Assembly (NCBI RefSeq): GCF_008180725.1
Contig: NZ_VTEV01000008.1
Coordinates: 62,001-126,000, forward strand
Origin: Sutcliffiella horikoshii
GTDB lineage: Bacteria; Bacillota; Bacilli; Bacillales; Bacillaceae_I
Direction: 5' to 3'
DNA length: 64,000 nucleotides
This document shows, one piece after another, positions 10,276 through 19,522 of the stretch; positions within the stretch are counted from its first letter, which is position 1, and each line of letters opens with the position of its first letter. The notes under the pieces are model-generated. The model did no database searches, was not told the origin of the DNA, and saw only the letters and a program-made list of their open reading frames with translations. The translations under genes and the position numbers were made by a program.

Positions 10276-10904
10276 TCAGGATTGTAATCGCAGATGATCA
10301 TCATGTGGTGAGAAGGGGCTTGCTTTTTTTCTTGAAAACTCAAAAGGATATAGAAATTGTCGGGGAGGCTAAAAACGGGAAGGAAGCAGTAGAGCTTGCT
10401 GAGGTTTTGAAACCTGATGTTATTCTAATGGATTTGATAATGCCGGAAATGGATGGAATTGAAGCAACGAAGCAGATCATGGAAAGAAAGATACCATCCA
10501 AGGTGTTAATATTGACCAGTTTCGCTGACCAAGATCATGTCATTCCTGCTATTCGTGCTGGTGCGACTGGCTATCAACTGAAGGATGTCGAACCTGACCA
10601 ACTAATTGAATCCATTCGAGCGGTTCATCGAGGGGAAAGTCAACTGCATCCTAAAATCACATCACATGTCATGTCCCATTTTGCTAAAGGATTTGAAAGT
10701 AGAAACTTACATGAAGAACTGACCAAACGAGAGCTGGAAGTATTAGCGGAGATAGCAAAAGGAAAGAGCAACAAAGAAATTGCTTCATCATTGTTTATTA
10801 CCGAAAAGACTGTGAAAACCCATGTTTCAAACATTTTAGCGAAGCTAGAAGTGGCAGATCGGACCCAAGCAGCATTATATGCAGTGAAACATGGCATTGC
10901 TTGA
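10272..10904 (+). CDS. yhcZ: Response regulator YhcZ, LuxR/NarL type
   Basis: This 210-residue protein is the partner of YhcY. The receiver domain has the acidic pair at residues 8-9, the phospho-acceptor Asp54 in VILMDLIMPEMDG and the conserved Lys in QLKDVEPDQ. The C-terminal LuxR-type helix-turn-helix contains LTKRELEVLAEIAKGKSNKEIA...EKTVKTHVSNIL. Its ATG overlaps the yhcY stop, so translation is coupled. Palindromes before yhcY and directly after yhcZ, ahead of yhdA, are its probable sites. Confidence 0.93.
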   Translation: MIRIVIADDHHVVRRGLLFFLKTQKDIEIVGEAKNGKEAVELAEVLKPDVILMDLIMPEMDGIEATKQIMERKIPSKVLILTSFADQDHVIPAIRAGATGYQLKDVEPDQLIESIRAVHRGESQLHPKITSHVMSHFAKGFESRNLHEELTKRELEVLAEIAKGKSNKEIASSLFITEKTVKTHVSNILAKLEVADRTQAALYAVKHGIA

Positions 10905-10906
10905 TC

Positions 10907-10922
10907 TACGACTTTAGTTGTA
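10907..10922. promoter_or_regulatory. 6-4-6 palindrome upstream of yhdA, candidate YhcZ site
   Basis: TACGAC-TTTA-GTTGTA matches the palindrome before yhcY at both half-sites apart from one C-to-T change, and is again followed by an A-tract. It starts three bases after the yhcZ stop codon and is centred about 118 bases before the yhdA start. It has no T-tract, which argues against a terminator. Confidence 0.5.
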
Positions 10923-11026
10923 GAAAAAATGATTCGTTTTTCGTAGGGGAAGTTAGCTATTTCTTCCGATTTGCCAATGAACAATGTGGAATATACTAAA
11001 TGTATAAAGACAGTTGGAGGGAGTAA

Positions 11027-11589
<563 letters not shown>

Positions 11590-11622
11590 GTTTAGGAAAC
11601 GATAAAACGAATTGCGGTCGGT

Positions 11623-11934
11623 ATGAAGACTTGAGTAGCAGAAAATAGGACGAGAGAGGTCTTCATGATTGGTATGAAGACCTGAGTGGCAAGAAAATAG
11701 GACGAGAGAGGTCTTCATGGTCGGTATGAAGACCTGAGTGGCAAGAAAATAGGACGAGAGAGGTCATCATGGTCGGTATGAAGACCTGAGTGGCAAGGAA
11801 ATAGGACGAGAGAGGTCTTCATAGCTGGTATGAAGACCTGAGTGGCAAAAAAATAGGACGAGAGAGGTCTTCATGGTCGGTATGAAGACCTGAGTGGCAA
11901 GAAAATAGGACGAGAGAGGTTATCATGGTCGTCT
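11623..11934 (+). repeat. 52-bp tandem repeat array 2 (6 units)
   Basis: Units begin at 11623, 11674, 11726, 11778, 11830 and 11882; the first is 51 bp and the rest are 52. The consensus opens with ATGAAGACCTG and closes with AGAGGTCTTCAT, the arms pairing as an imperfect inverted repeat around a purine-rich centre. It lies after the yhdA terminator. The remaining sequence to the 3' end of yhdB contains no gene I can support. Confidence 0.95.
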
Positions 11935-12113
11935 CTTTTCATCTAGGGGAGATACTTTTTTTGTTACTTCGTCAATATTCATTAACCTCTTGGAATTCCG
12001 TACGTGTAAAGCCTCATTAGCACAAAATAATATTGCACAATGGAAATTTTAGATATAAAAACAGCAACCCAAGGCTCTTAACACCTCGGATCACTGTTTG
12101 TTTAAGAAATGAT

Positions 12114-12371
12114 TTACACCATATATCCGTGACTGATTTCATCCAATTGATCTTCTGTGCTCCTTGTTACAGCGTGATCAATATATCGAAGCAACTGATA
12201 GAGATTGTTCTCGATTTCCTTATAATCCTTAGAGAAATTGTAGGAGTGAAGGAAATGCTCGATATTCTTGGAGAGGAAGTCATCTTTAGTCCGCACCATC
12301 AGGATAAGCAAGTTGTCCCATTCAGATCGGTGCGTGTAATATAAGGCGCGGTCATAATCAACGGTGTTCAT
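12114..12371 (-). CDS. yhdB: YhdB family small protein
   Basis: This 85-residue soluble protein resembles B. subtilis YhdB, with NTVDYDRALYYTH at the N-terminus and RTKDDFLSKNIEHFLHSY following. Position next to yhdA agrees with B. subtilis gene order. The function is unknown. It begins with ATG and has a GAGG-type ribosome site. Confidence 0.75.
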   Translation of the reverse strand: MNTVDYDRALYYTHRSEWDNLLILMVRTKDDFLSKNIEHFLHSYNFSKDYKEIENNLYQLLRYIDHAVTRSTEDQLDEISHGYMV

Positions 12372-12510
12372 CTGGAATCCTCGCCTCCTCTTGTTAAGGA
12401 GTGTTATTATTTTGTGTCAAAAAGTGATGTTTCCACCGTTGAAAATGTTGGTCGTATCTCCAAACGAAAATTTACACAAAATAACTGAAATGCAATGTTG
12501 AGGTGTATAA

Positions 12511-13539
12511 ATGAAGCGATGGAAACTGATTGTTTTACTGTTTATTTTTGTGCAAATTAACCCAGTCATATCAGCTGCAGAGCAAATAGTGAATGCTCAA
12601 GAATGGTATACATATGACAGAATGCGGGAAGATTTGAGACTTTTGAATAGAAAGTATAAGGAAGAGATACAAATCAAGTTAATTGGAAAATCAGAGTTTG
12701 GTCAAAATATCTGGGCTGCAAAAATAGGTAAAGGTAAAGAAAACATCATTATTCTCGGTGGTCACCATGGAAGAGAATGGCTTACGACAAGTCTTGTCAT
12801 GACAAAGTTGGAATATTACCTAGAAGCGTATAATAGCGGTCAAGATATATTTGGTTACAATTCACAGCTATTAGATGATGTTTCCATTTGGTTTGTCCCG
12901 ATGGTCAATCCTGATGGAATACGAATTCAACAAGAAGGTATAGGTTTTTTGCCTAAACATCATCAAACTCGATTAATCCACATGAATGAGAATAGTACGG
13001 ATTTTGATCGCTGGAAAGCAAATGGGATGGGAATTGATTTGAACAGGCAATACCCCGCAGGCTGGAAACACATTAAAGAAAAAACGGCAGTTCCATCCTA
13101 TCAATATTATAAGGGGAAAAATCCGCTGCAAGCTAAAGAGGTTCAGGCAGTTGTACATTTTACAAAGGAATTAGAGCCGTTAATGGCGGTTACCTATCAC
13201 TCCTCTGGGAGAGTTCTGTATTGGTACTTCAAAAATAATCAAGCAGTGGTAAAACGGGATAAGAAAATTGCAGATCACTTATCGAAGTTAACAGGGTATG
13301 AACTAGACCAACCCGAGGAGCATGCCGTTGGTGGTGGGTTTTCCGATTGGTTTGTTTTAGAATTCAATAGGCCTTCCTTCACACCGGAGATCTCTTATTT
13401 TGTGGAAGATACCAATCCCCCGATATCGGTTTTTCAGGAAGAATGGAAGCGGAATAAAAAGGTGGGTATATACCTTGCGGCTCAAGCAAAAATTCTGTTT
13501 CTAGACCGTAATGAATTTAAAATTAATGAGGCAGAATAA
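12511..13539 (+). CDS. Secreted zinc carboxypeptidase, M14 family
   Basis: This exported metallocarboxypeptidase has an N-terminal signal peptide (KRWKLIVLLFIFVQINPVISA) and 342 residues in all. Zinc ligands are the HxxE of GGHHGREWLT and a later His in TYHSSGR. The substrate arginine and asparagine sites appear in GIDLNRQYP, and the catalytic Glu lies in FTPEISYF. M14 family members of this type cleave C-terminal residues from peptides, including cell-wall peptides. No clear terminator follows; the next transcription unit starts at the mgtE promoter. Confidence 0.9.
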   Translation: MKRWKLIVLLFIFVQINPVISAAEQIVNAQEWYTYDRMREDLRLLNRKYKEEIQIKLIGKSEFGQNIWAAKIGKGKENIIILGGHHGREWLTTSLVMTKLEYYLEAYNSGQDIFGYNSQLLDDVSIWFVPMVNPDGIRIQQEGIGFLPKHHQTRLIHMNENSTDFDRWKANGMGIDLNRQYPAGWKHIKEKTAVPSYQYYKGKNPLQAKEVQAVVHFTKELEPLMAVTYHSSGRVLYWYFKNNQAVVKRDKKIADHLSKLTGYELDQPEEHAVGGGFSDWFVLEFNRPSFTPEISYFVEDTNPPISVFQEEWKRNKKVGIYLAAQAKILFLDRNEFKINEAE

Positions 13540-13613
13540 TCGTATTGGTTTTTCAAAAGAAAAAAGGGGTATTTAATTTGATAAGTGATTTATTTAAGAG
13601 TATGTAAAAAAGG

Positions 13614-13643
13614 TTGACACCGTCCGTTTTTCCCTTGTAGAGT
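13614..13643 (+). promoter_or_regulatory. Probable sigma-A promoter of mgtE
   Basis: TTGACA and TAGAGT are separated by 18 bases. The start would lie near 13650, giving a leader of about 300 bases before mgtE. Confidence 0.55.
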
Positions 13644-13676
13644 AGTAAATATGAAAAACAAAATCAACTCATAAAA

Positions 13677-13892
13677 CCTTCGTTAGGGGGCTTCATGCAC
13701 CTTCATTCGACCAAAATGACAGGTGCTTTTTTAATGAATGAAACCTCATTCCCACCTGGAACGAAAGGAAACAGGGAGTTACATTAATATACAAATTTCA
13801 AGGTGGTGGTAACGAAAATGGATAGTAGTCCAAGTCCGAGGACGAATTTAATAAGAAGTACTGGAACATACATATCATTATTCGTTACCACC
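13677..13892 (+). promoter_or_regulatory. Structured mgtE leader, possible Mg2+-responsive element
   Basis: The leader begins CCTTCGTTAGG and AACGAAAGG closes that stem at 13760-13768. Inside, GCACCT (13697) and AGGTGC (13721) form a hairpin with six T, a terminator, while TTCATTC (13702) and GAATGAA (13736) can pair instead. Further down, GGTGGTAACGAA (13805) pairs with TTCGTTACCACC (13881), and its TAACGAA can also pair with the first TTCGTTA. The outer ends resemble the M-box that precedes mgtE in B. subtilis, but its core is not recognisable. Confidence 0.55.
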
Positions 13893-13954
13893 CACATGGT
13901 AAAATAAAGATTGTAATTCCTGGTACTCCTTAGCATGCAGGGGAGGCAAAGCTC

Positions 13955-15313
13955 ATGGTGAAAAACATGACAGAGGATCAAATCATTCTAAACATCATCA
14001 ACTTCTTAAAAGATGGAAAGCGAAAAGCTTTTCAAGATATCATTGAAGAACTTCAACCTTATGACACAGGAGTCATTTATCAACAGCTTCCTGAAAAACA
14101 TAAAGTGAGATTTTTAACATACCTTTCAATCGAACAACTAACAGCACTAATTCAAGAACTAAATCAGGAATTGCAACTGGAAATATTACAAAAAATCGGT
14201 GTGGAAAAATCGGCAAAAGTAATGGACCGAATGGACAATGATGACTTAGCCACATTATTCGATGAAATGGATCCGGAAGTTAAGAGCCGATTTTTAGCAA
14301 AAATGAACAAAGAAGAATCTACCGCCGTTCAGGACTTAATGAAGTATGAAGCGGAAACTGCTGGCCGATTGATGACAAACCGGTACGTGTGGATACCTCA
14401 GGAATACAAAGTCCGGGAAGTGGTCGATAAACTTAAATCTTTTGCGGAACTGGCGGAGACCATCAACTACTTGTATGTCATTGATGAAGAAAAAAGGCTT
14501 GTAGGCGTTGTCTCTTACCGTGATCTTATATTGGCAGACGCGCATGAAAAGATTCAGGAAATTATGTTTTCAAGGGTAATCTCCGTCCATGTTGACACAG
14601 ACCAAGAAGAAGTGGCAAATGTCATCGAGCGATATGACTTCTTAGCGGTCCCTGTTGTGGACGATGAAAAAACTTTAATTGGAATCATTACAGTCGATGA
14701 TGTCATCGACGTCGTCATTCAAGAAGCAAATGAAGATATTGAAAAACTATCTGCATCTGGTAAAGATATTGACTTTGATACACCTGCCCTAGTGGCTTCT
14801 GCAAGACGTTTGCCGTGGTTGATCTTATTATTGTTTATTGGACTTATTTCAGGCAGTATCATAAGCGGATTTGAAGACACATTAGGTACAGTTGTGGCGC
14901 TGGCATTTTTTATGCCGATGATAGCTGGGATGACAGGTAACACGGGTACACAGTCCCTTGCAGTGATTGTTCGTGGACTAATATCTCGTGATTTGGATAA
15001 AAAGCTGGTTACAAAAGTTGTTCTCCGTGAACTTGGAGTGGGAATAACAATTGGAATTACATGTGCTATCTTAATTGCCATCATTGCTTTTGTATGGCGA
15101 GGCGATTTGATTTTGGGAATGGTTGTAGGGGTTTCTTTATTTTTCACTCTTATCATCGGTACACTCGCGGGTACTATCATTCCTTTAATTCTCTATAAAC
15201 TGAACATAGACCCGGCCATTGCATCCGGTCCCCTTATCACAACCGTGAACGATATCCTATCTTTATTGATTTATTTTGGAATTGCAACAGCATTTTTATC
15301 ATACTTGGCTTAA
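13955..15313 (+). CDS. mgtE: Magnesium transporter MgtE
   Basis: This Mg2+ channel has the standard layout in 452 residues. An N-terminal superhelical domain covers about residues 10-130 and contains the conserved DDLATLFDEMDPE segment, two CBS domains span about 135-260, and five membrane helices follow. The pore signature is PMIAGMTGNTGTQS. Its cytosolic part closes the channel when Mg2+ is plentiful in known family members. The ATG has the ribosome site GGGGAGG. Expression is probably controlled by the structured leader. Confidence 0.96.
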   Translation: MVKNMTEDQIILNIINFLKDGKRKAFQDIIEELQPYDTGVIYQQLPEKHKVRFLTYLSIEQLTALIQELNQELQLEILQKIGVEKSAKVMDRMDNDDLATLFDEMDPEVKSRFLAKMNKEESTAVQDLMKYEAETAGRLMTNRYVWIPQEYKVREVVDKLKSFAELAETINYLYVIDEEKRLVGVVSYRDLILADAHEKIQEIMFSRVISVHVDTDQEEVANVIERYDFLAVPVVDDEKTLIGIITVDDVIDVVIQEANEDIEKLSASGKDIDFDTPALVASARRLPWLILLLFIGLISGSIISGFEDTLGTVVALAFFMPMIAGMTGNTGTQSLAVIVRGLISRDLDKKLVTKVVLRELGVGITIGITCAILIAIIAFVWRGDLILGMVVGVSLFFTLIIGTLAGTIIPLILYKLNIDPAIASGPLITTVNDILSLLIYFGIATAFLSYLA

Positions 15314-15324
15314 TGATTCAACAA

Positions 15325-15376
15325 AAAAGACCTTCCTTGTTAACAGTTCAATGTTAAAAGGAAGGTCTTTTCTTTT
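15325..15376. terminator. Bidirectional terminator between mgtE and the TauE-type gene
   Basis: AAAAGACCTTCCTT and AAGGAAGGTCTTTT form a 14-bp stem with T-tracts on both strands, serving the converging transcripts. Confidence 0.9.
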
Positions 15377-16249
15377 TTACAAATGAGATGGCTGTACTTT
15401 CTTCTTTAAAAGTCTTGTCAGCAAGAAGATATTAATAAATACGGTGTAACATCCTAAGACCACCAAGCCAACTGTAGACAGTTCTATCATCTCTAAAATA
15501 AGACTAAGCATGGTAACAATATATAGAAACCCCAACAATTTTTGTATACTTCTGCTTTTAAAGAAAGATGTAGCTTTTGCGCCTAATTGAGAACCAACGA
15601 TGGCCCCGGCAATCAAAAATAATCCTACCTTTAAATTTATTGGATTGTTTACTGCATATGTAATGAATCCTGCACTCACAATTAAAATGACTCCTGCAAG
15701 GCTTGTTGCTACCGCTTGTTTTGAAGAAAAACCGTAGTATGCAATCAATAATGGGACAATGATAAATCCACCACCCACACCTAGGGTAGTAGAAAGAAAT
15801 CCTGCAATGACTCCTATGAAAATAAACTTCCAGAAGCTCTGCTTGTTCGAAGTGGCATCATAAGCAACTGGATTCTCCCCGTTTTCATTCTTCAACATTT
15901 TATATGCAAAATAGGTAAGTAAGAGAAGATAAAGAATTGGTACAACAGTGGTATCATACCCATTGGACTCTAGCCAGCTTACAACAGGGTAAGCAATTTG
16001 TGTGGCAACGACTCCACTTGCCCCAATTATGAGTGCTGCCTTCCATTGAATGTTTTTCATTTTGAAATGGGCATATACACCTGCCACAGAGGTCCCGATG
16101 GTATAAAGAAGACTTGTAGAAATTGCTTCAATGGGTGTGTTGCCAATAAGAAGCAAGACCGGCGTCAGTACGAGACCGCCTCCTATTCCAAAAAAACCGG
16201 AAAGCATGCTGATTGAAAATCCTAGTAGTATAAATAATATAAATTCCAT
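15377..16249 (-). CDS. Sulfite exporter TauE/SafE family permease
   Basis: This 290-residue integral membrane protein has about eight helices and two family repeats, each with a glycine-rich motif: FFGIGGGLVLTPVLLL in the first half and LGVGGGFIIVPLLI in the second. Family members move sulfite, sulfonates or other organic anions. No sulfur gene is adjacent, so the substrate stays open. It converges with mgtE on a shared terminator. Confidence 0.88.
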   Translation of the reverse strand: MEFILFILLGFSISMLSGFFGIGGGLVLTPVLLLIGNTPIEAISTSLLYTIGTSVAGVYAHFKMKNIQWKAALIIGASGVVATQIAYPVVSWLESNGYDTTVVPILYLLLLTYFAYKMLKNENGENPVAYDATSNKQSFWKFIFIGVIAGFLSTTLGVGGGFIIVPLLIAYYGFSSKQAVATSLAGVILIVSAGFITYAVNNPINLKVGLFLIAGAIVGSQLGAKATSFFKSRSIQKLLGFLYIVTMLSLILEMIELSTVGLVVLGCYTVFINIFLLTRLLKKKVQPSHL

Positions 16250-16405
16250 ATATGTATTCTCCTTCGAAACCGCTTATCTATAGTATAACATTGAGCTAAA
16301 GTTTGGTGGTTGGTAACAGAAAAATGTCGCAATCGAACAATCCCTTCTCATGATATTGTCACCTTGTTCATACATTGTGATAAGAGGAAAAGGGAGGTAG
16401 TTTTG

Positions 16406-17821
16406 ATGAGAGCAAATGATGAAAAGGCCTTATTTCACGCCATTGATGAAATTACCGAGATTGCCAAAGGGTTTGGACTGGACTTTTATCCAATGCGTTA
16501 TGAAATTTGTCCTGCTGATATCATCTATACTTTTGGAGCATACGGCATGCCGACACGCTTTTCCCACTGGAGCTTTGGGAAGCAATTTCACAAGATGAAA
16601 CTGCACTATGATTTGGGACTCAGTAAGATATATGAATTGGTTATTAACTCGAATCCATGTTATGCCTTTCTTTTAGATACTAACTCACTTATTCAAAACA
16701 AACTAATTGTTGCGCATGTTCTTGCCCACTGTGACTTTTTTAAGAATAACTGCCGGTTCCAGAATACGAACAGGGACATGGTGGAGAGTATGGCGGCAAC
16801 TGCTGAGAGAATTAAGCAATATGAACAAGATTATGGAAAAAAAGAAGTAGAGGACTTCTTGAATGCGGTCCTAGCCATACAGGAACACATCGATCCTTCT
16901 CTTATTCGATCCAAGCTTGCCTGGAGCATGGAGGATATGGAGGAAGAGGAAGAAGCACCAAAGAAGGCGAGTCAATATGATGACTTGTGGAATTTGGATA
17001 ATCGTAGTAAACCGAAAGCAGTTCCAAAGAAAAGAAAAAAGAAATTTCCTCCTCAACCGGAAAAAGACATTCTTCTCTTTATTGAACAATACAGTAGTGA
17101 GCTTGAAGACTGGCAACGTGATATCCTCACAATGATGCGTGAGGAGATGCTTTATTTCTGGCCGCAAATGGAAACGAAAATCATGAATGAAGGCTGGGCC
17201 TCCTACTGGCATCAACGAATTCTCCGCGAAATGGATCTTACAAGTGATGAGGCATTGGAATATGCAAAATTGAATGCGGGGGTCGTGCAACCTTCAAAAA
17301 CAAGTATCAATCCATACTATCTTGGCATTAAAATTTTTGAGGATATCGAGGAACGTTACAACAACCCGACGGAATCAATGCTCCGTGATGGAGTAAAACC
17401 AGGATCTGGGCGTGAGAAGATGTTTGAGGTAAGGGAAGTAGAGTCGGATATTTCCTTCCTGCGCAACTATCTAAATAAGGATTTAGTCATGCGTGAGGAT
17501 ATGTATCTTTTCCAAAAACAGGGAAAAGATTATAAAATTGTCGATAAGGCATGGGAACAAGTACGCGATCAACTCGTGAATATGCGTGTAAACGGTGGGT
17601 TCCCATATATTACCGTTAATGACGGAGACTACCTAAGAGCAGGGGAACTTTATTTAAAGCATTGGTTTGAGGGAATTGAACTCGACCTAAAATATCTAGA
17701 AAAAGTAATGCCGTATATTTTCCAGATTTGGGGTAGGCCAGTCCATATGGAATCGGTGATTGAGACGAAGAATGTATTGTTTACGTATGACGGGAAGAGT
17801 GTGCAGCGAAAGTATATATAA
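16406..17821 (+). CDS. spoVR: Stage V sporulation protein R
   Basis: SpoVR is a soluble sporulation protein involved in spore cortex formation. It contains the highly conserved [23 protein letters not shown] near the N-terminus and [12 protein letters not shown] centrally. Starting at MRANDEK, with the ribosome site GGGAGGT, gives 471 residues, close to B. subtilis SpoVR. The frame extends 32 codons further upstream, but without a ribosome site. It shows that the organism is an endospore former. A sporulation sigma promoter was not identified. Confidence 0.95.
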   Translation: MRANDEKALFHAIDEITEIAKGFGLDFYPMRYEICPADIIYTFGAYGMPTRFSHWSFGKQFHKMKLHYDLGLSKIYELVINSNPCYAFLLDTNSLIQNKLIVAHVLAHCDFFKNNCRFQNTNRDMVESMAATAERIKQYEQDYGKKEVEDFLNAVLAIQEHIDPSLIRSKLAWSMEDMEEEEEAPKKASQYDDLWNLDNRSKPKAVPKKRKKKFPPQPEKDILLFIEQYSSELEDWQRDILTMMREEMLYFWPQMETKIMNEGWASYWHQRILREMDLTSDEALEYAKLNAGVVQPSKTSINPYYLGIKIFEDIEERYNNPTESMLRDGVKPGSGREKMFEVREVESDISFLRNYLNKDLVMREDMYLFQKQGKDYKIVDKAWEQVRDQLVNMRVNGGFPYITVNDGDYLRAGELYLKHWFEGIELDLKYLEKVMPYIFQIWGRPVHMESVIETKNVLFTYDGKSVQRKYI

Positions 17822-17822
17822 C

Positions 17823-17858
17823 AAAAACCTTGAGGGAATTGACCCCTCAAGGTTTTTT
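17823..17858. terminator. Bidirectional terminator between spoVR and the MEDS gene
   Basis: AAAAACCTTGAGGG and CCCCTCAAGGTTTTTT form a long stem with T-tracts on both strands. It overlaps the 3' end of the MEDS gene. Confidence 0.85.
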
Positions 17859-18452
17859 ATATAGGTTGGATATTTCAAAACTGTCATCAGTCATTTGATA
17901 ATAATGCAATTTTTTCAATATCTTATCTAAATTTGGAGTGATGGAGTTGCTGGAGTAAGCACACACTGAAACCATTCGTTCATCAAGTACAAAATCGTCG
18001 ATGGTTGCTTCATAAAGCTTTAACTTTTCCGCATCAGGGTCATCTGAAGCCCATTCCACATTGGCCCATGTCCTAATTGAGTTGTTTTCCCGATTAAATA
18101 AAATTACATCTTTAGCAAAGTGATCTAGCATTGCCTTTGTATTAAAGTCCCCGCTTGCAAAATAGTAATCAAAATTACTCACTACTCTGATATTTGATTT
18201 CTCTTCCTCATTAAAATGGTTATTTAGTTCATTGTTTATTTTGGCAATGTTTTTCATGCTCTCAATGATAAGAACATTTTCCCTGGTCTTAATTCCTGCT
18301 TTTACAAAAGATATTAAGTTTTCCAGATAGACGTCTTTATCCTGAAAGAGATAATAGACGTGACCTATATTTAAACTCTCTAGACTTTGGAGTGTAGAAA
18401 CAGTAATTGGTCTCACCTCTAAAATAGATTTGATTTCAACCAAAATAAACAT
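17847..18452 (-). CDS. MEDS domain protein (DcmR-like sensory domain)
   Basis: This 201-residue cytosolic protein matches the MEDS sensory domain first described in DcmR of methylotrophs. Recognisable parts are GHVYYLFQDKDVYLENLISFVKAG, VLIIES and SVCAYSSN near the C-terminus. MEDS proteins are thought to sense small molecules and often accompany anti-sigma or histidine kinase domains; here the domain stands alone. The start codon is uncertain because the upstream ribosome site is weak. Confidence 0.75.
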   Translation of the reverse strand: MFILVEIKSILEVRPITVSTLQSLESLNIGHVYYLFQDKDVYLENLISFVKAGIKTRENVLIIESMKNIAKINNELNNHFNEEEKSNIRVVSNFDYYFASGDFNTKAMLDHFAKDVILFNRENNSIRTWANVEWASDDPDAEKLKLYEATIDDFVLDERMVSVCAYSSNSITPNLDKILKKLHYYQMTDDSFEISNLYKKP

Positions 18453-18680
18453 TATGGCAATAACTCAGATGATAATCAAAAGCATCGTGTCATGAACATC
18501 ATATGTTTTTTCTAGAGGATATCCTATCAAGTATAACATTAATTCTATATATTTCATTGACAGTGGGATGTAATAGCTCCTACGTTGACTGGAAAGCGGT
18601 ATTAGTAATGGGAATACTAGAAAAATTAACCTAAAGGTTATGGAAGTGCGTGAAAGGTTTTGGATGATATTAAACGCTTT

Positions 18681-18710
18681 TGATTCATTTTGATTGATTA
18701 TGATTGATTT
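18681..18710. promoter_or_regulatory. Triple decamer operator before fruR, candidate FruR site
   Basis: Three head-to-tail decamers TGATTCATTT, TGATTGATTA and TGATTGATTT lie exactly one helical turn apart. The last contains the possible -35 hexamer TTGATT, which with TACAAT at 18727 and a 17-base spacer makes a sigma-A promoter. DeoR-family repressors commonly bind tandem direct repeats, so autoregulation by FruR is the simplest reading. Confidence 0.6.
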
Positions 18711-18726
18711 TTGAAAGAGCTTACAT
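18711..18726. promoter_or_regulatory. Candidate CcpA site (cre) in the fru promoter
   Basis: TTGAAAGAGCTTACAT fits the consensus WTGNAANCGNWWNCAW at all but one position, the core C. It lies between the -35 and -10 hexamers proposed for the fru operon, where binding would block transcription. Confidence 0.45.
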
Positions 18727-18771
18727 TACAATATAACTACATACAAACGAATAAAGGAAAAGGTGATTTCC

Positions 18772-19518
18772 ATGTTAACACCAGAGCGCCAGCAAGTAAT
18801 ACTTGAATTAGTTCAAAAGCATGAAGTAGTGAAACTCCAGAATTTTGTAGACGCAACAGGAGCATCAGAATCAACAATCCGCCGGGATCTCAGTCAGCTA
18901 GAGGAACAGAATAAACTGAAAAGAGTTCACGGTGGGGCTGCGAGAATACTTCAAAAGGGGGAGGAACCAAGCATACTGGAGAAGGCGTCCATTAACTTGT
19001 ATGAAAAGAAGAAGGTTGCTAAAAGGGCAGCTGATCTTGTCAATGATGGCGATTGTATCTTCCTTGATGCCGGGACCACTACATTTCAAATGATTCCCTA
19101 TCTAGAAAGCAAGCAGATAACGGTTGTTACTAATGGGTTTGCACATATTCAATCTTTAATGGAAAAAGGGCTGGAAACTTACATTGTCGGAGGTTTCATG
19201 AAAAATAAAACGGGTGCGATTATCGGAAGCAAAGCTAGTCAATCCTTGCTAGAGTACAATTTTGATAAAGCTTTCATTGGGGCAAACGGAATCCATCCCA
19301 AAACTGGTTATACCACTCCTGATCCTGAAGAGGCCAGTATAAAGAGTTTGGCCATTAAACTTGCTAATGAAGCTTTCATTCTAGCGGATTCTTCTAAGAT
19401 CAATGAAGTTGCGTTTGCAAAAATTGCGCCACTTCAATCAGGAACGCTCATAACCAATCAATTTGAAGAGGTGCTTGCCCCAACTTTCAGAGATAAAACA
19501 ACTGTGATAGAGGTGTGA
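18772..19518 (+). CDS. fruR: DeoR-family repressor FruR
   Basis: This 248-residue repressor has an N-terminal winged helix (VKLQNFVDATGASESTIRRDLSQLEEQ) with the DeoR signature and a C-terminal sugar-phosphate-binding domain with IFLDAGTTTFQMIPYL and AFIGANGI. It is expected to release the fru operon when fructose-1-phosphate is present. The ATG follows AAGGTGA; an in-frame GTG three codons earlier lies inside that ribosome site. fruK begins four bases after its stop codon. Confidence 0.92.
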   Translation: MLTPERQQVILELVQKHEVVKLQNFVDATGASESTIRRDLSQLEEQNKLKRVHGGAARILQKGEEPSILEKASINLYEKKKVAKRAADLVNDGDCIFLDAGTTTFQMIPYLESKQITVVTNGFAHIQSLMEKGLETYIVGGFMKNKTGAIIGSKASQSLLEYNFDKAFIGANGIHPKTGYTTPDPEEASIKSLAIKLANEAFILADSSKINEVAFAKIAPLQSGTLITNQFEEVLAPTFRDKTTVIEV

Positions 19519-19522
19519 ATTA

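Noticed and set aside
10905-10924. Palindrome after yhcZ as a terminator
   Set aside because: No T-tract follows, and the same palindrome occurs upstream of yhcY, so an operator is more likely.
13677-13768. Plain M-box call for the mgtE leader
   Set aside because: Only the outer ends agree; the conserved inner segments of the M-box are missing and the length is too short.
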